A stretch of DNA of 64,000 nucleotides, taken from Prauserella salsuginis. Lineage in GTDB: Bacteria > Actinomycetota > Actinomycetes > Mycobacteriales > Pseudonocardiaceae. Below, piece after piece: positions 14,608 to 23,857 of the stretch (position 1 is its first letter; every line of letters begins with the position of its first letter). Where the stretch lies: the NCBI RefSeq assembly GCF_024648885.1, contig NZ_JANBBF010000014.1, forward strand, positions 62,001 to 126,000. Reading direction: 5' to 3'. Both the position numbers and the translations under genes were made by a program. Below the pieces are notes generated by a model. The model worked only from the letters and a program-made list of their open reading frames with translations, was not told the origin of the DNA and searched no databases.

Positions 14608-16350
14608 ATGACCGAGACGGCCACCACCGGCATCTGGCACGACACCGACCGCTGCTACGCGGCCGTCAGCTCGCGCGACGCCCGGTTCGACGGCCGGTTC
14701 ATCACCGGCGTCCGCACCACCGGCATCTACTGCCGCCCCTCGTGCCCGGCGATCACGCCCAAGCGCGGCAACGTCGAGTTCTTCGCCACCGCCGCCGCTG
14801 CCCAGGCCCGCGGCTTCCGTGCCTGCCGCCGCTGCCTGCCCGACGCGGTGCCCGGCTCACCGGACTGGAACGTCCGCGCCGACCTCGCGGGGCGCGCCAT
14901 GCGGCTCATCGCCGAAGGCACCGTCGAACGCGAAGGCGTTCCCGGACTGGCGCGGCGGCTCGGCTACTCCGAACGCCAGCTCGGGCGGGTCCTCACCGCC
15001 GAGCTGGGCGCAGGCCCGCTCGCCCTCGCCCGCGCCCACCGGGCCCACGCCGCCCGCCTGCTCATCGAACGCTCCGCGATGCCGCTCACCGACGTCGCCT
15101 TCGCCGCAGGCTTCGCGAGCGTGCGCCAGTTCAACGACACGATCCGCGCCGTGTTCGGCCTGACCCCGTCCGACCTGCGCACACGCGCGACCTCCCGCCA
15201 GGTCGGCGACACGGGGACACCGGCGCCGGTGTCCGGCGCGACGCTCACCCTGCGGCTGCCGCTGCGCCCACCGTTCGACGGCGACGGCCTGCTGTCCTTC
15301 CTCGCCGCCCGCGCGGTCACCGGCGTCGAGTCGGCCACCCCGGCCCGGTACACCCGCACGCTGCGGCTGCCCCACGGCCCAGGGCGAATAACCGTGGAAC
15401 CGGCCACCGCGACGGCCGCAACCGAAACCGCGCACGTGCCGTGCGAACTGTGGCTCACCGACGTCCGCGACCTCGCCGGAGGCGTCGCCCGGGTCCGCAG
15501 ACTGCTCGACCTCGACGCCGACCCGGTCGCCGTCGACGACGCGCTGCGCCGCGACGACGCGCTGGCGCCGCTGGTCGCCGCTCGCCCCGGCATCCGTGTC
15601 CCCGGCGCGGTCGACGGACCGGAACTCGTCCTGCGGACGATGCTCGGCCAACAGGTGTCGGTCGCCGCCGCCCGTACCGCGGCGAGCCGCCTCGCAGCAG
15701 AGCTGGGCGAGAACCTGCCCGGCGAGACTCTGCCGGGCGACGCCCTGACCGGGGACGACCGGTCCGGCCACGACCCCGCCGGCGACGATCCCGCCGACGG
15801 CCAGGGTGGCACCGCCCTGTTGTTCCCCACCGCGTCCGCGGTCGCCGAGCACGCCACCGACGTCCTCCGTGGACCTCGTACCCGGATCGAGGCGATCCGC
15901 ACCGTGGCAGGGGCGCTGGCGTCCGGCGATCTCGACGTCCACGCCGGCCGCGACCCCGACGAGCTGCGCCGGGACCTGCTCGCCCAGCCGGGCATCGGGC
16001 CGTGGACCGCCGACTACGTCGTCATGCGCGCACTCGGCCGGCCCGACGTACTGCTCGACGGCGACCTCGCACTGCGAACGGGATCCGCCGCGGCCGGTAT
16101 CGACCCGGCCGAGCTGCCCGAGCGCGCGCTCGCCTGGCGACCGTGGCGGTCCTACGCGGGCATGCACCTCTGGCGCTCGGCGGCCACCGCGGACAGGGCA
16201 GTCGCCCCGAACGACGCCGCGAACGACGCCGCCGCGAACAGGACCAGTGCGGCCACTCTGAACGCGCGGCAGGACAACCGACACCGACACACGCCCCGTC
16301 ACCTCGACCGGACACGACCGGTAACCGACGTTCAGGAAGGAACGCCATGA
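14608..16350 (+). CDS. Ada-AlkA fusion: methylphosphotriester sensor and 3-methyladenine DNA glycosylase
   Basis: 580 residues. Residues 1-80 are the Ada N-terminal zinc domain with Cys42, Cys46, Cys73 and Cys76; the first would accept a methyl group from phosphotriesters. Residues 90-195 are an AraC-type helix-turn-helix (VEREGVPGLARRLGYSERQL..., LTDVAFAAGFASVRQFND). Residues 210-540 are AlkA: an N-terminal beta domain, VLRTMLGQQVSVAAART, the HhH hairpin LAQPGIGPWTADYVVMRAL, and the catalytic Asp in VLLDGDLALR. The roughly 50-residue tail is low complexity. The stop overlaps the ogt start (ATGA), so sensing and both repair activities are in one operon, as in the actinobacterial adaptive response. 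Confidence 0.95.
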   Translation: MTETATTGIWHDTDRCYAAVSSRDARFDGRFITGVRTTGIYCRPSCPAITPKRGNVEFFATAAAAQARGFRACRRCLPDAVPGSPDWNVRADLAGRAMRLIAEGTVEREGVPGLARRLGYSERQLGRVLTAELGAGPLALARAHRAHAARLLIERSAMPLTDVAFAAGFASVRQFNDTIRAVFGLTPSDLRTRATSRQVGDTGTPAPVSGATLTLRLPLRPPFDGDGLLSFLAARAVTGVESATPARYTRTLRLPHGPGRITVEPATATAATETAHVPCELWLTDVRDLAGGVARVRRLLDLDADPVAVDDALRRDDALAPLVAARPGIRVPGAVDGPELVLRTMLGQQVSVAAARTAASRLAAELGENLPGETLPGDALTGDDRSGHDPAGDDPADGQGGTALLFPTASAVAEHATDVLRGPRTRIEAIRTVAGALASGDLDVHAGRDPDELRRDLLAQPGIGPWTADYVVMRALGRPDVLLDGDLALRTGSAAAGIDPAELPERALAWRPWRSYAGMHLWRSAATADRAVAPNDAANDAAANRTSAATLNARQDNRHRHTPRHLDRTRPVTDVQEGTP

Positions 16351-16850
16351 CCACCGCCCACTGGTCCACACAGGACACCCATGCCGGACCGTTCACCGCG
16401 ATCGTGGCCCCGGACGGAGCCGTCCTCGCTTCCGGATGGACGTCCGATGTGGACGAACTCGTGCCGGTGATGTCGCCGTCGCTGCGCCCCGGCGAACTAC
16501 GCGAGAAGCGCGACCTCGGCACCGTCACGACCGCGGTCCGCCGCTACCACCAGGGCGAGTTCGACGCCGTCGACGCGATCGCCGTGCGCCAGCGGTCCGG
16601 CGAGTTCCTCAGCCACGCCTGGGACGTGTTGCGCACCGTGCCCGCCGGAAAGTCCGTCACCTACACCGAGCTGGCCGCGCTCGCCGGACGCCCGGACGCC
16701 GTCCGCGCCGCGGCGTCGGCCTGCGCGCGCAACGCCTGCGCCCTGTTCGTGCCCTGTCATCGCGTGCTGCGCGTCGGAGGCGCCATGGGCGGCTTCCGCT
16801 GGGGCGTCGACGTCAAACGGCGACTGCTCGCACACGAACGCCCCGCCTGA
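16347..16850 (+). CDS. ogt: O6-methylguanine-DNA methyltransferase
   Basis: 167 residues. The active-site motif PCHRV contains the acceptor Cys137, preceded by the VTYTELAALAGRPDAVRAAA recognition helix region and followed by GGFRWGVDVKRRLL. The protein removes alkyl groups from guanine O6 in a suicide reaction. ATG 16347 overlaps the stop of the ada-alkA gene, and AGGAAGG lies 6 to 12 bases upstream. A strong bidirectional terminator follows. Confidence 0.95.
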   Translation: MTTAHWSTQDTHAGPFTAIVAPDGAVLASGWTSDVDELVPVMSPSLRPGELREKRDLGTVTTAVRRYHQGEFDAVDAIAVRQRSGEFLSHAWDVLRTVPAGKSVTYTELAALAGRPDAVRAAASACARNACALFVPCHRVLRVGGAMGGFRWGVDVKRRLLAHERPA

Positions 16851-16874
16851 CGCGCACCGGGCCGGCCACACACA

Positions 16875-16912
16875 GGTTCGGGCGGGGCGACGGTCGTCGC
16901 CCCGCCCGAACC
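16875..16912. terminator. bidirectional terminator after ogt
   Basis: GGTTCGGGCGGGGCGACG (16875-16892) is perfectly complementary to 16895-16912, giving an 18-bp stem with a very short loop between the convergent ogt and lipoprotein genes. Confidence 0.85.
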
Positions 16913-16927
16913 GAAACGATCGGCCGT

Positions 16928-17021
16928 GGCTCAGCTACCGGGCTGCGGCTCAGCTGCCCGGCCGCAGCTCAGTGTCCCCGCTCGCAGCTCGTTTCCCGCT
17001 GCGGCTCAGTTTCCCGGCTGC
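16928..17021. repeat. degenerate ~19-bp tandem repeat over a gene end
   Basis: Five units of 17 to 20 bases share GGCTCAG-x-T-x-CCCGGCTGC. The last unit contains the stop codon of the lipoprotein gene (17006-17008), so copies of the gene end are stacked downstream of it. Confidence 0.65.
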
Positions 17022-17716
17022 TGCGGTTGCTGCTGCGGTGGCTGCTGCGGTGGCTGCTGCTGGCCACCGCCTTGCTGTTGCGCGGCCTGCAGCAGCTCCC
17101 GGCATTTCGGGGCCTGCTGGAACTCGCCGGAGAGTTGCTGGTTGCCCTGCAGCTGTTTGATCGGCTTCTGCAGGTCGACCTGCTGCAGCTTGCTGCTCGC
17201 CGCCTGCACGGCCTGGCTCGTCGCCTGCTTGTCCGAGGCCGGCGCCTTGTCGAGCTCCGACTTCGCCTCGTTCGCCGTCTCGCGGAGGTTCCGGTACGAG
17301 TCCTTGGCGGTCGAAAGGAACTTGTCGCCACCGTCAGTGGGTGAGGAGTCCATCGCGTTCATATCGGACAGGAACTTGTCGGTGCTCTGCGTGATCTTGC
17401 CGAGCATCGTGTTCATCGACTTCTTGAGAGCCGCCGGGTCCTGCGTTTCGGGCTTCGGCGTGCCCTGCGACGACGCCGAGAACTCGGCGAGGCTCCCGCA
17501 GAACCCGTCCATCCAGCGGACGCCTTCCTCGTTGACCTGGGAGCCGCCCTGGCCACCCTGCTGAGACTGCGAGGGGGCCGGGCCTGCCGAGCTCGACGCC
17601 GAACTGCCCGCCGACCCGTCCTGCTGGCCGGCGTTGTCACTCGCCTCCCCACCGCAACCGGTCAGCGCGATCGCCCCCGCCGCGACGGTGGCGAGCAATG
17701 TCAGGTGAGGTCGCAT
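17006..17716 (-). CDS. lipoprotein with Gln/Pro-rich tail
   Basis: 236 residues. The N-terminal signal with lipobox LTGC (MRPHLTLLATVAAGAIALTGC) predicts a lipid-anchored, extracytoplasmic protein. A Ser/Gly/Gln linker is followed by a helical region (VRWMDGFCGSLAEFS..., ALKKSMNTMLGKITQSTDKF) and a low-complexity Q/P tail from CAG/CCG-type repeats. It resembles the small helical lipoproteins common in Pseudonocardiaceae; no function is known to me. It converges with ogt. Confidence 0.75.
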   Translation of the reverse strand: MRPHLTLLATVAAGAIALTGCGGEASDNAGQQDGSAGSSASSSAGPAPSQSQQGGQGGSQVNEEGVRWMDGFCGSLAEFSASSQGTPKPETQDPAALKKSMNTMLGKITQSTDKFLSDMNAMDSSPTDGGDKFLSTAKDSYRNLRETANEAKSELDKAPASDKQATSQAVQAASSKLQQVDLQKPIKQLQGNQQLSGEFQQAPKCRELLQAAQQQGGGQQQPPQQPPQQQPQQPGN

Positions 17717-17947
17717 GTCGGAACCTCCGAATGTCGTAGGTGCGCTGGCCGCCCCCGCGTCGTCGGTGGCTCCTCCCAGCCCCCGATCGGCGATCCTCTT
17801 CCCCAGCCGGAGGGCGTGTGCTGCGAAGAGGTGCCGAGAAGGGACTGATCCGAAAGGGACGGATTGTCTGGCGGCCGGCTCACACCGGCCGCAACCTGGT
17901 CCCGCCTGCGGACCGGCGTTCTGGACAGCGCCCAGGCGGCAGGCGGG

Positions 17948-18502
17948 TCAGCCGCCCGTGCCGAGTTGGGGCGCGGCGGGAAGCTCGGGCTGGGCTGCGA
18001 ACAGATCCAGATACATGCCACCCGCGAGCAGCAACCCGAGCACGCCGAGGACGACACCGCCCACGGCCAAGGCCGTGACCCACGGCCGCTTGTCGGAACG
18101 TCGCGCGTACGCGAGGAGCACAATGCCCCCTACGACCGCGGCCACGAGCGCGATGACCCCGTTGACCAGCGCGGTCGTGTGCCACGGAGCGCCGTAGAAC
18201 GCTTCGATTTGATCGCCGCCGCCTCCGGCGCCGGCCTCGATCTGGCCGACGATCTCTTGGCGGGCACGCAGCATGTCACTCAGCGGATTGCCGATGAGCG
18301 AGCTCAACCCGAGCCCGGCACTCACCACTGCGATACCGCCGAGAATGCCATTGGCAGAACCGGAGGCACCGGCACTTGCGGCAGGAACGTCGGACACGAC
18401 GACCTGTTGGGGAGAGGATTCCGGGTGCTGCGTTTCGTCCGACGCCTCGTGTTGATCGCCGTCGACGATCCCGGTCGGTTGTTCGGTGCCGTCAGAAGTC
18501 AT
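17948..18502 (-). CDS. hypothetical membrane protein with acidic N-terminus
   Basis: 184 residues from ATG 18502. The first 40 residues are acidic and disordered. Hydrophobic helices follow at about 52-72 (GILGGIAVVSAGLGLSSLIG), 113-135 (ALVNGVIALVAAVVGGIVLLA) and 145-168. The middle Gly-rich loop QIEAGAGGGGDQIEAF separates them. A larger frame on this strand runs upstream into the MFS gene region, but only the part from 18502 looks like protein. No family recognised. Confidence 0.6.
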   Translation of the reverse strand: MTSDGTEQPTGIVDGDQHEASDETQHPESSPQQVVVSDVPAASAGASGSANGILGGIAVVSAGLGLSSLIGNPLSDMLRARQEIVGQIEAGAGGGGDQIEAFYGAPWHTTALVNGVIALVAAVVGGIVLLAYARRSDKRPWVTALAVGGVVLGVLGLLLAGGMYLDLFAAQPELPAAPQLGTGG

Positions 18503-18741
18503 TGCGCGAAAGCGTACGCGCCCGGGTCTGATACCCGAGTAAAGTATCGAAATCGACGCACGAGTCTTTGCGGTTTGATGAAGCACGCAGTGAGAAGCCG
18601 CGCAGTGAGATGCCGCGCGCAATGGAACCGGACCCTCGTCCCGGCGACAGACTGCGCGACGATTGCGCCCTTTCCCTGGGAGCTCAGTGCTCGGCGAGTC
18701 GGCTACTGCGCCCTGCGATGCCGAGGGGCGGTTCGAATGGG

Positions 18742-19947
18742 TCACGGTTGACGACCTTGCCGGACACGATCGTTGAGGATCAGCGGAACCGCGCCGATGG
18801 CGAGCGCTGCCCCGATGACACAGATGACGGTGAGAACAGCCCCGTGGCCGAGTGCGATTCCGGCGAGGGCCGGGGTGAGGCTGATGCCCAGTTGGAATGC
18901 CGACACCGTGGCGGCACCCGCGAGAGTGGGTGCGTGTACGGCAAGCGCGAAAACCCGGCCGTAGATGGCCGGATTCAACACGAACGCCGCGATGCCCAGC
19001 AGGAATGCGACCGCCGCCGCAGCCCAGCTCTGCTGAATCGCGGCCACCATCGTCAGCGAAAGGACCGCGACGGCCGCGGATCCCGAGAGCAACGCGGTGT
19101 GCGGCCTCCGGTCGGAGATGCGACCGCCCACGGACAGGCCGATGAAGGCACCGATCCCGAAGAGCGTGAGTACCGCCGGAATCCAGGCTTCCGAGAGGGC
19201 GGTGATGTCGGCGAGCATTGCGGCGAGGTAGTTGTAAGTGATCATGTAGGCCGCGGTCGTCAGGACGGTGATCGTCCACATTCCCCAGAGCATCGGGTTG
19301 CGCAGGTTGGCGAGTTCGCGCGTAACCGTTGATTCGGCGGCCGGGCCTGTTCGGGGTCGAACCTTCGGGATGACGAGAACGCATCCGACTGCGCCGGCGA
19401 TGGTGAGGGCGACCACCACCCAGAAGCCGCCTCGCCATTCCGTGTAGTGGCTCAGCAGGGTGCCGGCTGGGCCGCCTGCGACCATGGCGACACTGAGGCC
19501 GCTCACCACGACCCCCGAAGCGCGGGCGTTGCGGTCCGCGGTGACGAGGCTGATGGCGGTCACGGTCGCGACGGCGAAGAAACCCGCATAGGCGACGCCG
19601 GCGACGGCTCTGGTGACGAGCAGGACCGAGTAGTTGCCGACAAGCCCCGTGGCGATGCTGGCCGCGAAGGCTCCCTGCGTGATCACCAGGGTGGTGTGCC
19701 GCGGCCAGCGCGAGCTCAGCACGGCGAAGGGCGGACCGCCGATCACCACGCCGAGCGCGAACGCGGTGATCAGATATCCGGCCGACGAGAGCGACACCTC
19801 CAGGTCGGCGGCCACCGCGGGGAGAACTCCGGCGAGGAGGAACTCCGCGCTTCCCATCGCGAACAGGCAGAACCCGAGGAGATACACACCGGCAGGCAGC
19901 CTGCCGGACCGTGACTTCCGGGACGTCTCCGTACTGGTGTCGGCCAT
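18742..19947 (-). CDS. MFS transporter, Cmx/CmlA-like drug efflux
   Basis: 401 residues with about 12 hydrophobic helices. The first helix FCLFAMGSAEFLLAGVLP and helix 5 region VSGLSVAMVAGGPAGTLLSHY resemble DHA1-family chloramphenicol and arabinose exporters (Cmx, AraJ types). The protein probably expels small molecules using the proton gradient. It is divergent from an XRE-cupin regulator (start 20185), with a 30-base palindrome between them that is likely to control it. Confidence 0.85.
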   Translation of the reverse strand: MADTSTETSRKSRSGRLPAGVYLLGFCLFAMGSAEFLLAGVLPAVAADLEVSLSSAGYLITAFALGVVIGGPPFAVLSSRWPRHTTLVITQGAFAASIATGLVGNYSVLLVTRAVAGVAYAGFFAVATVTAISLVTADRNARASGVVVSGLSVAMVAGGPAGTLLSHYTEWRGGFWVVVALTIAGAVGCVLVIPKVRPRTGPAAESTVTRELANLRNPMLWGMWTITVLTTAAYMITYNYLAAMLADITALSEAWIPAVLTLFGIGAFIGLSVGGRISDRRPHTALLSGSAAVAVLSLTMVAAIQQSWAAAAVAFLLGIAAFVLNPAIYGRVFALAVHAPTLAGAATVSAFQLGISLTPALAGIALGHGAVLTVICVIGAALAIGAVPLILNDRVRQGRQP

Positions 19948-20130
19948 CAGCGTTCACTCCCGAATCGGTCGGCTGTTCCGGCCAGCTCGCGGGCCGGCAA
20001 CCGGGTCGACACGGCGCTGCCGATCGCCGAGTCGGCGAGCGCAGCGGTGACGCTCCGGGCGCATGGGTGGATCGAGAACGGCGTTGTGTCCATATGGGTC
20101 ACCTCCGCCGACAGAGTCCGAGGTGGATAC

Positions 20131-20160
20131 CGGAATCGACAACTTTCGTTGCCGATTCCG
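20131..20160. promoter_or_regulatory. 30-bp palindromic operator between MFS and XRE-cupin genes
   Basis: CGGAATCGACAAC (20131-20143) and GTTGCCGATTCCG (20148-20160) are complementary except for one pair and are separated by TTTC. A TTGACA box follows at 20168-20173, just before the regulator start at 20185. The length and symmetry suit a dimeric or tetrameric regulator. Confidence 0.6.
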
Positions 20161-20184
20161 GGACGAGTTGACAGACTGGCGGTT

Positions 20185-20763
20185 GTGGACGATCAGCCCA
20201 GCGTCGGCGCCGTGCTCGAACAGATCGCTCCGCGCCTGCGCGATGCCCGCGAGAAGAAGGATCTGAGCCTGGCAGGCCTCGCCCGTGCCACGGGCATCTC
20301 GACCAGCACTCTTTCCCGACTGGAATCAGGCCAGCGCAAGCCCAGTCTCGAGCTGCTCCTTCCGATCACGGCCGCCCTGGGTGTTCCGCTCGACGAGATC
20401 GTCGCCGCACCCCGCATCGCCGACCCACGCGTGCCCCAGCAACCCACCAAGAAGGACGGCCGCGTACTGATCCCGTTGTCGCGGCAACAAGGCGAACCCC
20501 GCGCCTACAAGATGGTCATCCCGTCCCACGACGAGGATCCGCACCTGCGCACCCATGCCGGTCACGAATGGCTTTACGTCCTACGAGGGCAACTCCGCGT
20601 CAGGCTCGCCCACCAGGACTTCGTCATGGGCGCAGGCGAGGCAGCCGAATTCGACTGCCAGATCCCCCACTGGTTCGGCGCCGCAGGACGCGGAAGCGTG
20701 GAAGTCCTCAGCCTCTTCGGCAAGTCGGGCGAACGGATCCATCTCCGCACCCCGATGCGCTGA
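20185..20763 (+). CDS. XRE-family regulator with cupin domain
   Basis: 192 residues from GTG 20185; the open frame extends upstream but crosses the operator, so this start fits better. Residues 15-70 are the helix-turn-helix (DLSLAGLARATGISTSTLSR, LESGQRKPSLELL). Residues 100-190 are a cupin (EDPHLRTHAGHEWLYVLRGQ, MGAGEAAEFDCQIPHWF). This architecture is common in repressors of adjacent transporters. It faces away from the Cmx-like MFS gene and probably binds the 20131-20160 palindrome. Confidence 0.85.
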   Translation: MDDQPSVGAVLEQIAPRLRDAREKKDLSLAGLARATGISTSTLSRLESGQRKPSLELLLPITAALGVPLDEIVAAPRIADPRVPQQPTKKDGRVLIPLSRQQGEPRAYKMVIPSHDEDPHLRTHAGHEWLYVLRGQLRVRLAHQDFVMGAGEAAEFDCQIPHWFGAAGRGSVEVLSLFGKSGERIHLRTPMR

Positions 20764-20800
20764 GCCGACCCGCCGAGGAGCATTCGGACCTGCCACTAAG

Positions 20801-20842
20801 CTCCTGCGCCGGGACTCCTGCACCGAAGCTCCTGCGCCGGGA
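20801..20842. repeat. 14-bp tandem repeat just after sbcC
   Basis: Three 14-bp units, the first and third identical (CTCCTGCGCCGGGA) and the middle one CTCCTGCACCGAAG, end 3 bases before the complement of the sbcC stop codon. Confidence 0.75.
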
Positions 20843-20845
20843 CGA

Positions 20846-23800
20846 CTAGGCGACGCCGAGATCGCCGTCGAGCCCGCCCTCGATCCGCACGCTGGAGCCC
20901 GTGCGGGCCTTGCGTACCCGCAGCCGTGTCGGGATGCGTTGCCGGAGTTCCTCGACGTGCGACACCAGCCCGACGACACGGCCGCCGGCACGCAGATCGT
21001 CGAGCACATCCATGACCACGTCGAGGGTTTCCCCGTCCAGCGTGCCGAAGCCCTCGTCGACGAACAGCGTGTCCAGCAGCGCCCCGCCGGTTTCCGCTGC
21101 CACGACGTCGGCCAGTCCGAGCGCGAGCGACAGCGAAGCCAGGAACGATTCACCACCGGACAGCGTCTTGGCCGACCGCACCATCCCGGAGTAGTCGTCG
21201 AGCACGTCGAGGCCCAGCCCGCCGCTCTTGCCGTGGCTGCCCGGAGCGTCCGAGTGCACGAACGAGTACCGCCCGTGACTCATCGACCGCAGCCGGACCG
21301 TCGCCGCGACCGCGACCTCCTCGAGCCTGGCCGCCAACACGTACGACCGCAGTGACATCCGGCGGGCGTTCTGTCCACGGCCGTTCACCACGTCCGTGAG
21401 CGCATCCAGCTCGGCGAACTCCTCCTCCGCCGGTGCGAGCTCACGCAGCACGGCGTCCAGTTCGGCCGCAAGCGTGTCGAGGTCGCGGACACGCCGCGTG
21501 TGCTCCTGCAGGGTCGCGGCGTCCTGCTCAGCCTGCTGTCGCGCCTGTTCGGCCGCCTGCCGAGCCGATTCCACGTCGACCACGCGATCCGGCTCGACGC
21601 CGAACAGTTCCGGTTCGGCCAGCACGGCGCGGGCCGTCGCCTCCGCCTGCTCGGCGTCCGCCAGCGACTGCTCCAGCTCTGCGATCCGCTCCTCGTCGCG
21701 GGCCGCCTGCCCGGCTTCGTCGACATCGGCGAAGCCGGCGGTGCGCGCGGCCTCCGCCGCTGCCGCCGCGTGCTCGTCGACACGCTCACGGGCCTCCCTC
21801 AGCTCGGTCCTGGCATCCGCCAGTCCGTCAAGGGCACCCGCCAGCTCCATCAGGTGCGCCCGCCGCGCAGCGACGTCGGCGAACTCGCCGGCCGCCTCCT
21901 CGAGCCGCCGCTGCCGCTGGTCGACCTGCTCGGCGAGGGCGCGCCGCTGTTCCTCGGCCGCGGCCGCCTCCCGCTCGGCCGACGTCCGCTGAGCGGTCAG
22001 GTCCTCGTGTTCCGCCTCTCCCGCACGGACGAGCTGCTCGAGCCGGTCCTTGTTGCCGGCCGCATCGGTCAGCGTCGTCAGCTCCGCGCGGACCTCTCCG
22101 AGTTCGGTGCGTATCTGCTCGGCGGTGCGGTCCTCCAGCCGTTCGACGACGGCCGCGAGGGCCGTGTCGGCCTCGTGCCGCGCGGTCGCCGCCCGACTCC
22201 TGCGCTGCTCCGCGGCCTGCTCGGCCTCGGTGGCCGCCCGTTCCTCCGCCTCTCCCACGCTGTCGGTGCCCATGGCCGGCGCAGGATGGTCCGCCGAGCC
22301 GCACACGGCACAGGGCTCGCCGTCTCGCAGCTGCCCGGCGAGTTCGCCTGCCATTCCGGCGAGTCGCCGCGCCCGCAGGTCGAGCAGCTCCTCGCGCGCC
22401 GTCTGATGCGCGTCGATCGCCGACTGTTCGGCCTCGCGGGCACGCGCGGCCTCCTGTTCCAGGGTCGGCACGCGCTCGGCCTCAGCCAGCGCACGTGCCA
22501 GTTCGGCTTCGCGCGTCCGGACCGGGTCGAGGCGCACCGCCGCCTGCGCCGCGGCGTCCAGCTCGGTGCGGAGCTGCCGCGTGCGTTCCGGCAGCCCTGC
22601 GAGCTTCTCACCCAGCGCCGCAGCCTGCGCCGTGGCGTGTTCGGCGGTCTCGACCAGCTGCTGCAATCGCTTGCGGTCGCGGCCCTGTTGCTCCGCCTCC
22701 TCGACGAGCCCGGCCAGCGCGCCCGCCTCCTCACGGACCTCGCCCGCGCGTGTGCGCAACTCCGGGACGTCCGGGTCGCCGGCTTCGAGCTCCGAACCCA
22801 CACGACCGTCGCCGCGCCCGCAGGCTGCCAGCGTCTCCCGGGCCAGCTGGTCACGCTCACGCGCCCGGGCCAGCCGGGTGCGCTGCCGGTCCGCCTCCGC
22901 GGCGAGACCGGTCACGGCCGATGCCCGCCGCGCAGCCGTCAGCTCGGTCTTCCACTCGGCGCGCAGGTCCGCTTCCTTCGCCAGCTCAGCCAGGCTCTCG
23001 TGGGCACCGCGCACCCGGCGGACCCGCTCGGCCTCGACCCGACGTTCGTCGAGCACGTCCGCGGCCCGCTGCCGCGCCGTGGCCGACTCGTCGGCCACGG
23101 TTCTGGCCGCGGCGACGGCCTCGGCCGCCCTGCCACGCACGTCGGCCACCCAGTCGGCGGCACCGTCCTCGGGCGGCTCCTCCGTCGCGACCTGCCCGAT
23201 CCGTGCCAACCACTCCCGCACCGACTGCCTGCGCTCGGCCAGTTCCCGCCGCTTGGTCTGGCGCCGTTCGCTGAACCACTTCTCGGCCTCGAAGAACCGC
23301 TGCGTGCCGAACAGCTTCTCCAGCAGCTCCTCACGGTCCTTCGTCTCGGCCCGCAGAAACCGCGCGAACTCGCCCTGCGGGAGCAGCACGACCTGGAAGA
23401 ACTGGTCGGCGGTCATGCCGAGCAGCCGCTCCACGGTGCGCGCGACCTCGTCGATGCGTGTGACACCCTCCGGCGGTTGTCCGCTCGGCGGATCGTCGAG
23501 CCAGGTCAGCGACGCCTTCGCCTGCTGCTTCGTCGTGCCGTCACCGCGCAGCTTCGGCCGTTCGTACTCGGGGTTGCGCACGATCCGGAACCGGTGCCCC
23601 TGCACCGTCAGCTCGAGCGTCAACTCGGTCGGCGTGCCGCGTTCGGCCACGTCGCAGCGGAACCGCTTGGCCTCCGCCCGTGCACCGGGCACCTTGCCGA
23701 ACAGCGCGAACGCCACGGCGTCCAGCAGCGTCGTCTTACCCGCGCCCGTGTCACCGTGCAGCAGGAACAACCCGTCGGCACCGAGCGTGTCGAAGTCCAC

Positions 23801-23857
23801 CACCTCGCGGCCCGCGTACGGCCCGAACGCCGAGACCTCCAACCGGTGCAGCCTCAT
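20846..23857 (-). CDS. sbcC: exonuclease subunit SbcC (AAA/SMC-like ATPase)
   Basis: 1003 residues. The N-terminal Walker A is HGDTGAGKTTLLDAV. Two long coiled coils (about residues 190-490 and 550-800) flank the zinc-hook CAVC in EPCAVCGSADHP. The C-terminal part holds the ABC signature TLSGGESFLASLSLALGLAD and Walker B LFVDEGFGTLD. SbcCD opens hairpins and processes DNA ends with ATP-dependent nuclease activity. ATG 23857 overlaps the sbcD stop by 4 bases (ATGA). Confidence 0.96.
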   Translation of the reverse strand: MRLHRLEVSAFGPYAGREVVDFDTLGADGLFLLHGDTGAGKTTLLDAVAFALFGKVPGARAEAKRFRCDVAERGTPTELTLELTVQGHRFRIVRNPEYERPKLRGDGTTKQQAKASLTWLDDPPSGQPPEGVTRIDEVARTVERLLGMTADQFFQVVLLPQGEFARFLRAETKDREELLEKLFGTQRFFEAEKWFSERRQTKRRELAERRQSVREWLARIGQVATEEPPEDGAADWVADVRGRAAEAVAAARTVADESATARQRAADVLDERRVEAERVRRVRGAHESLAELAKEADLRAEWKTELTAARRASAVTGLAAEADRQRTRLARARERDQLARETLAACGRGDGRVGSELEAGDPDVPELRTRAGEVREEAGALAGLVEEAEQQGRDRKRLQQLVETAEHATAQAAALGEKLAGLPERTRQLRTELDAAAQAAVRLDPVRTREAELARALAEAERVPTLEQEAARAREAEQSAIDAHQTAREELLDLRARRLAGMAGELAGQLRDGEPCAVCGSADHPAPAMGTDSVGEAEERAATEAEQAAEQRRSRAATARHEADTALAAVVERLEDRTAEQIRTELGEVRAELTTLTDAAGNKDRLEQLVRAGEAEHEDLTAQRTSAEREAAAAEEQRRALAEQVDQRQRRLEEAAGEFADVAARRAHLMELAGALDGLADARTELREARERVDEHAAAAAEAARTAGFADVDEAGQAARDEERIAELEQSLADAEQAEATARAVLAEPELFGVEPDRVVDVESARQAAEQARQQAEQDAATLQEHTRRVRDLDTLAAELDAVLRELAPAEEEFAELDALTDVVNGRGQNARRMSLRSYVLAARLEEVAVAATVRLRSMSHGRYSFVHSDAPGSHGKSGGLGLDVLDDYSGMVRSAKTLSGGESFLASLSLALGLADVVAAETGGALLDTLFVDEGFGTLDGETLDVVMDVLDDLRAGGRVVGLVSHVEELRQRIPTRLRVRKARTGSSVRIEGGLDGDLGVA

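Noticed and set aside
14436-16346. Long upstream extension of the ogt frame
   Set aside because: It is the other frame of the ada-alkA gene; ogt family sequence begins at ATG 16347.
17948-19957. 669-codon minus-strand frame
   Set aside because: Only the part from 18502 downwards looks like protein; the rest overlaps the real MFS gene in another frame.
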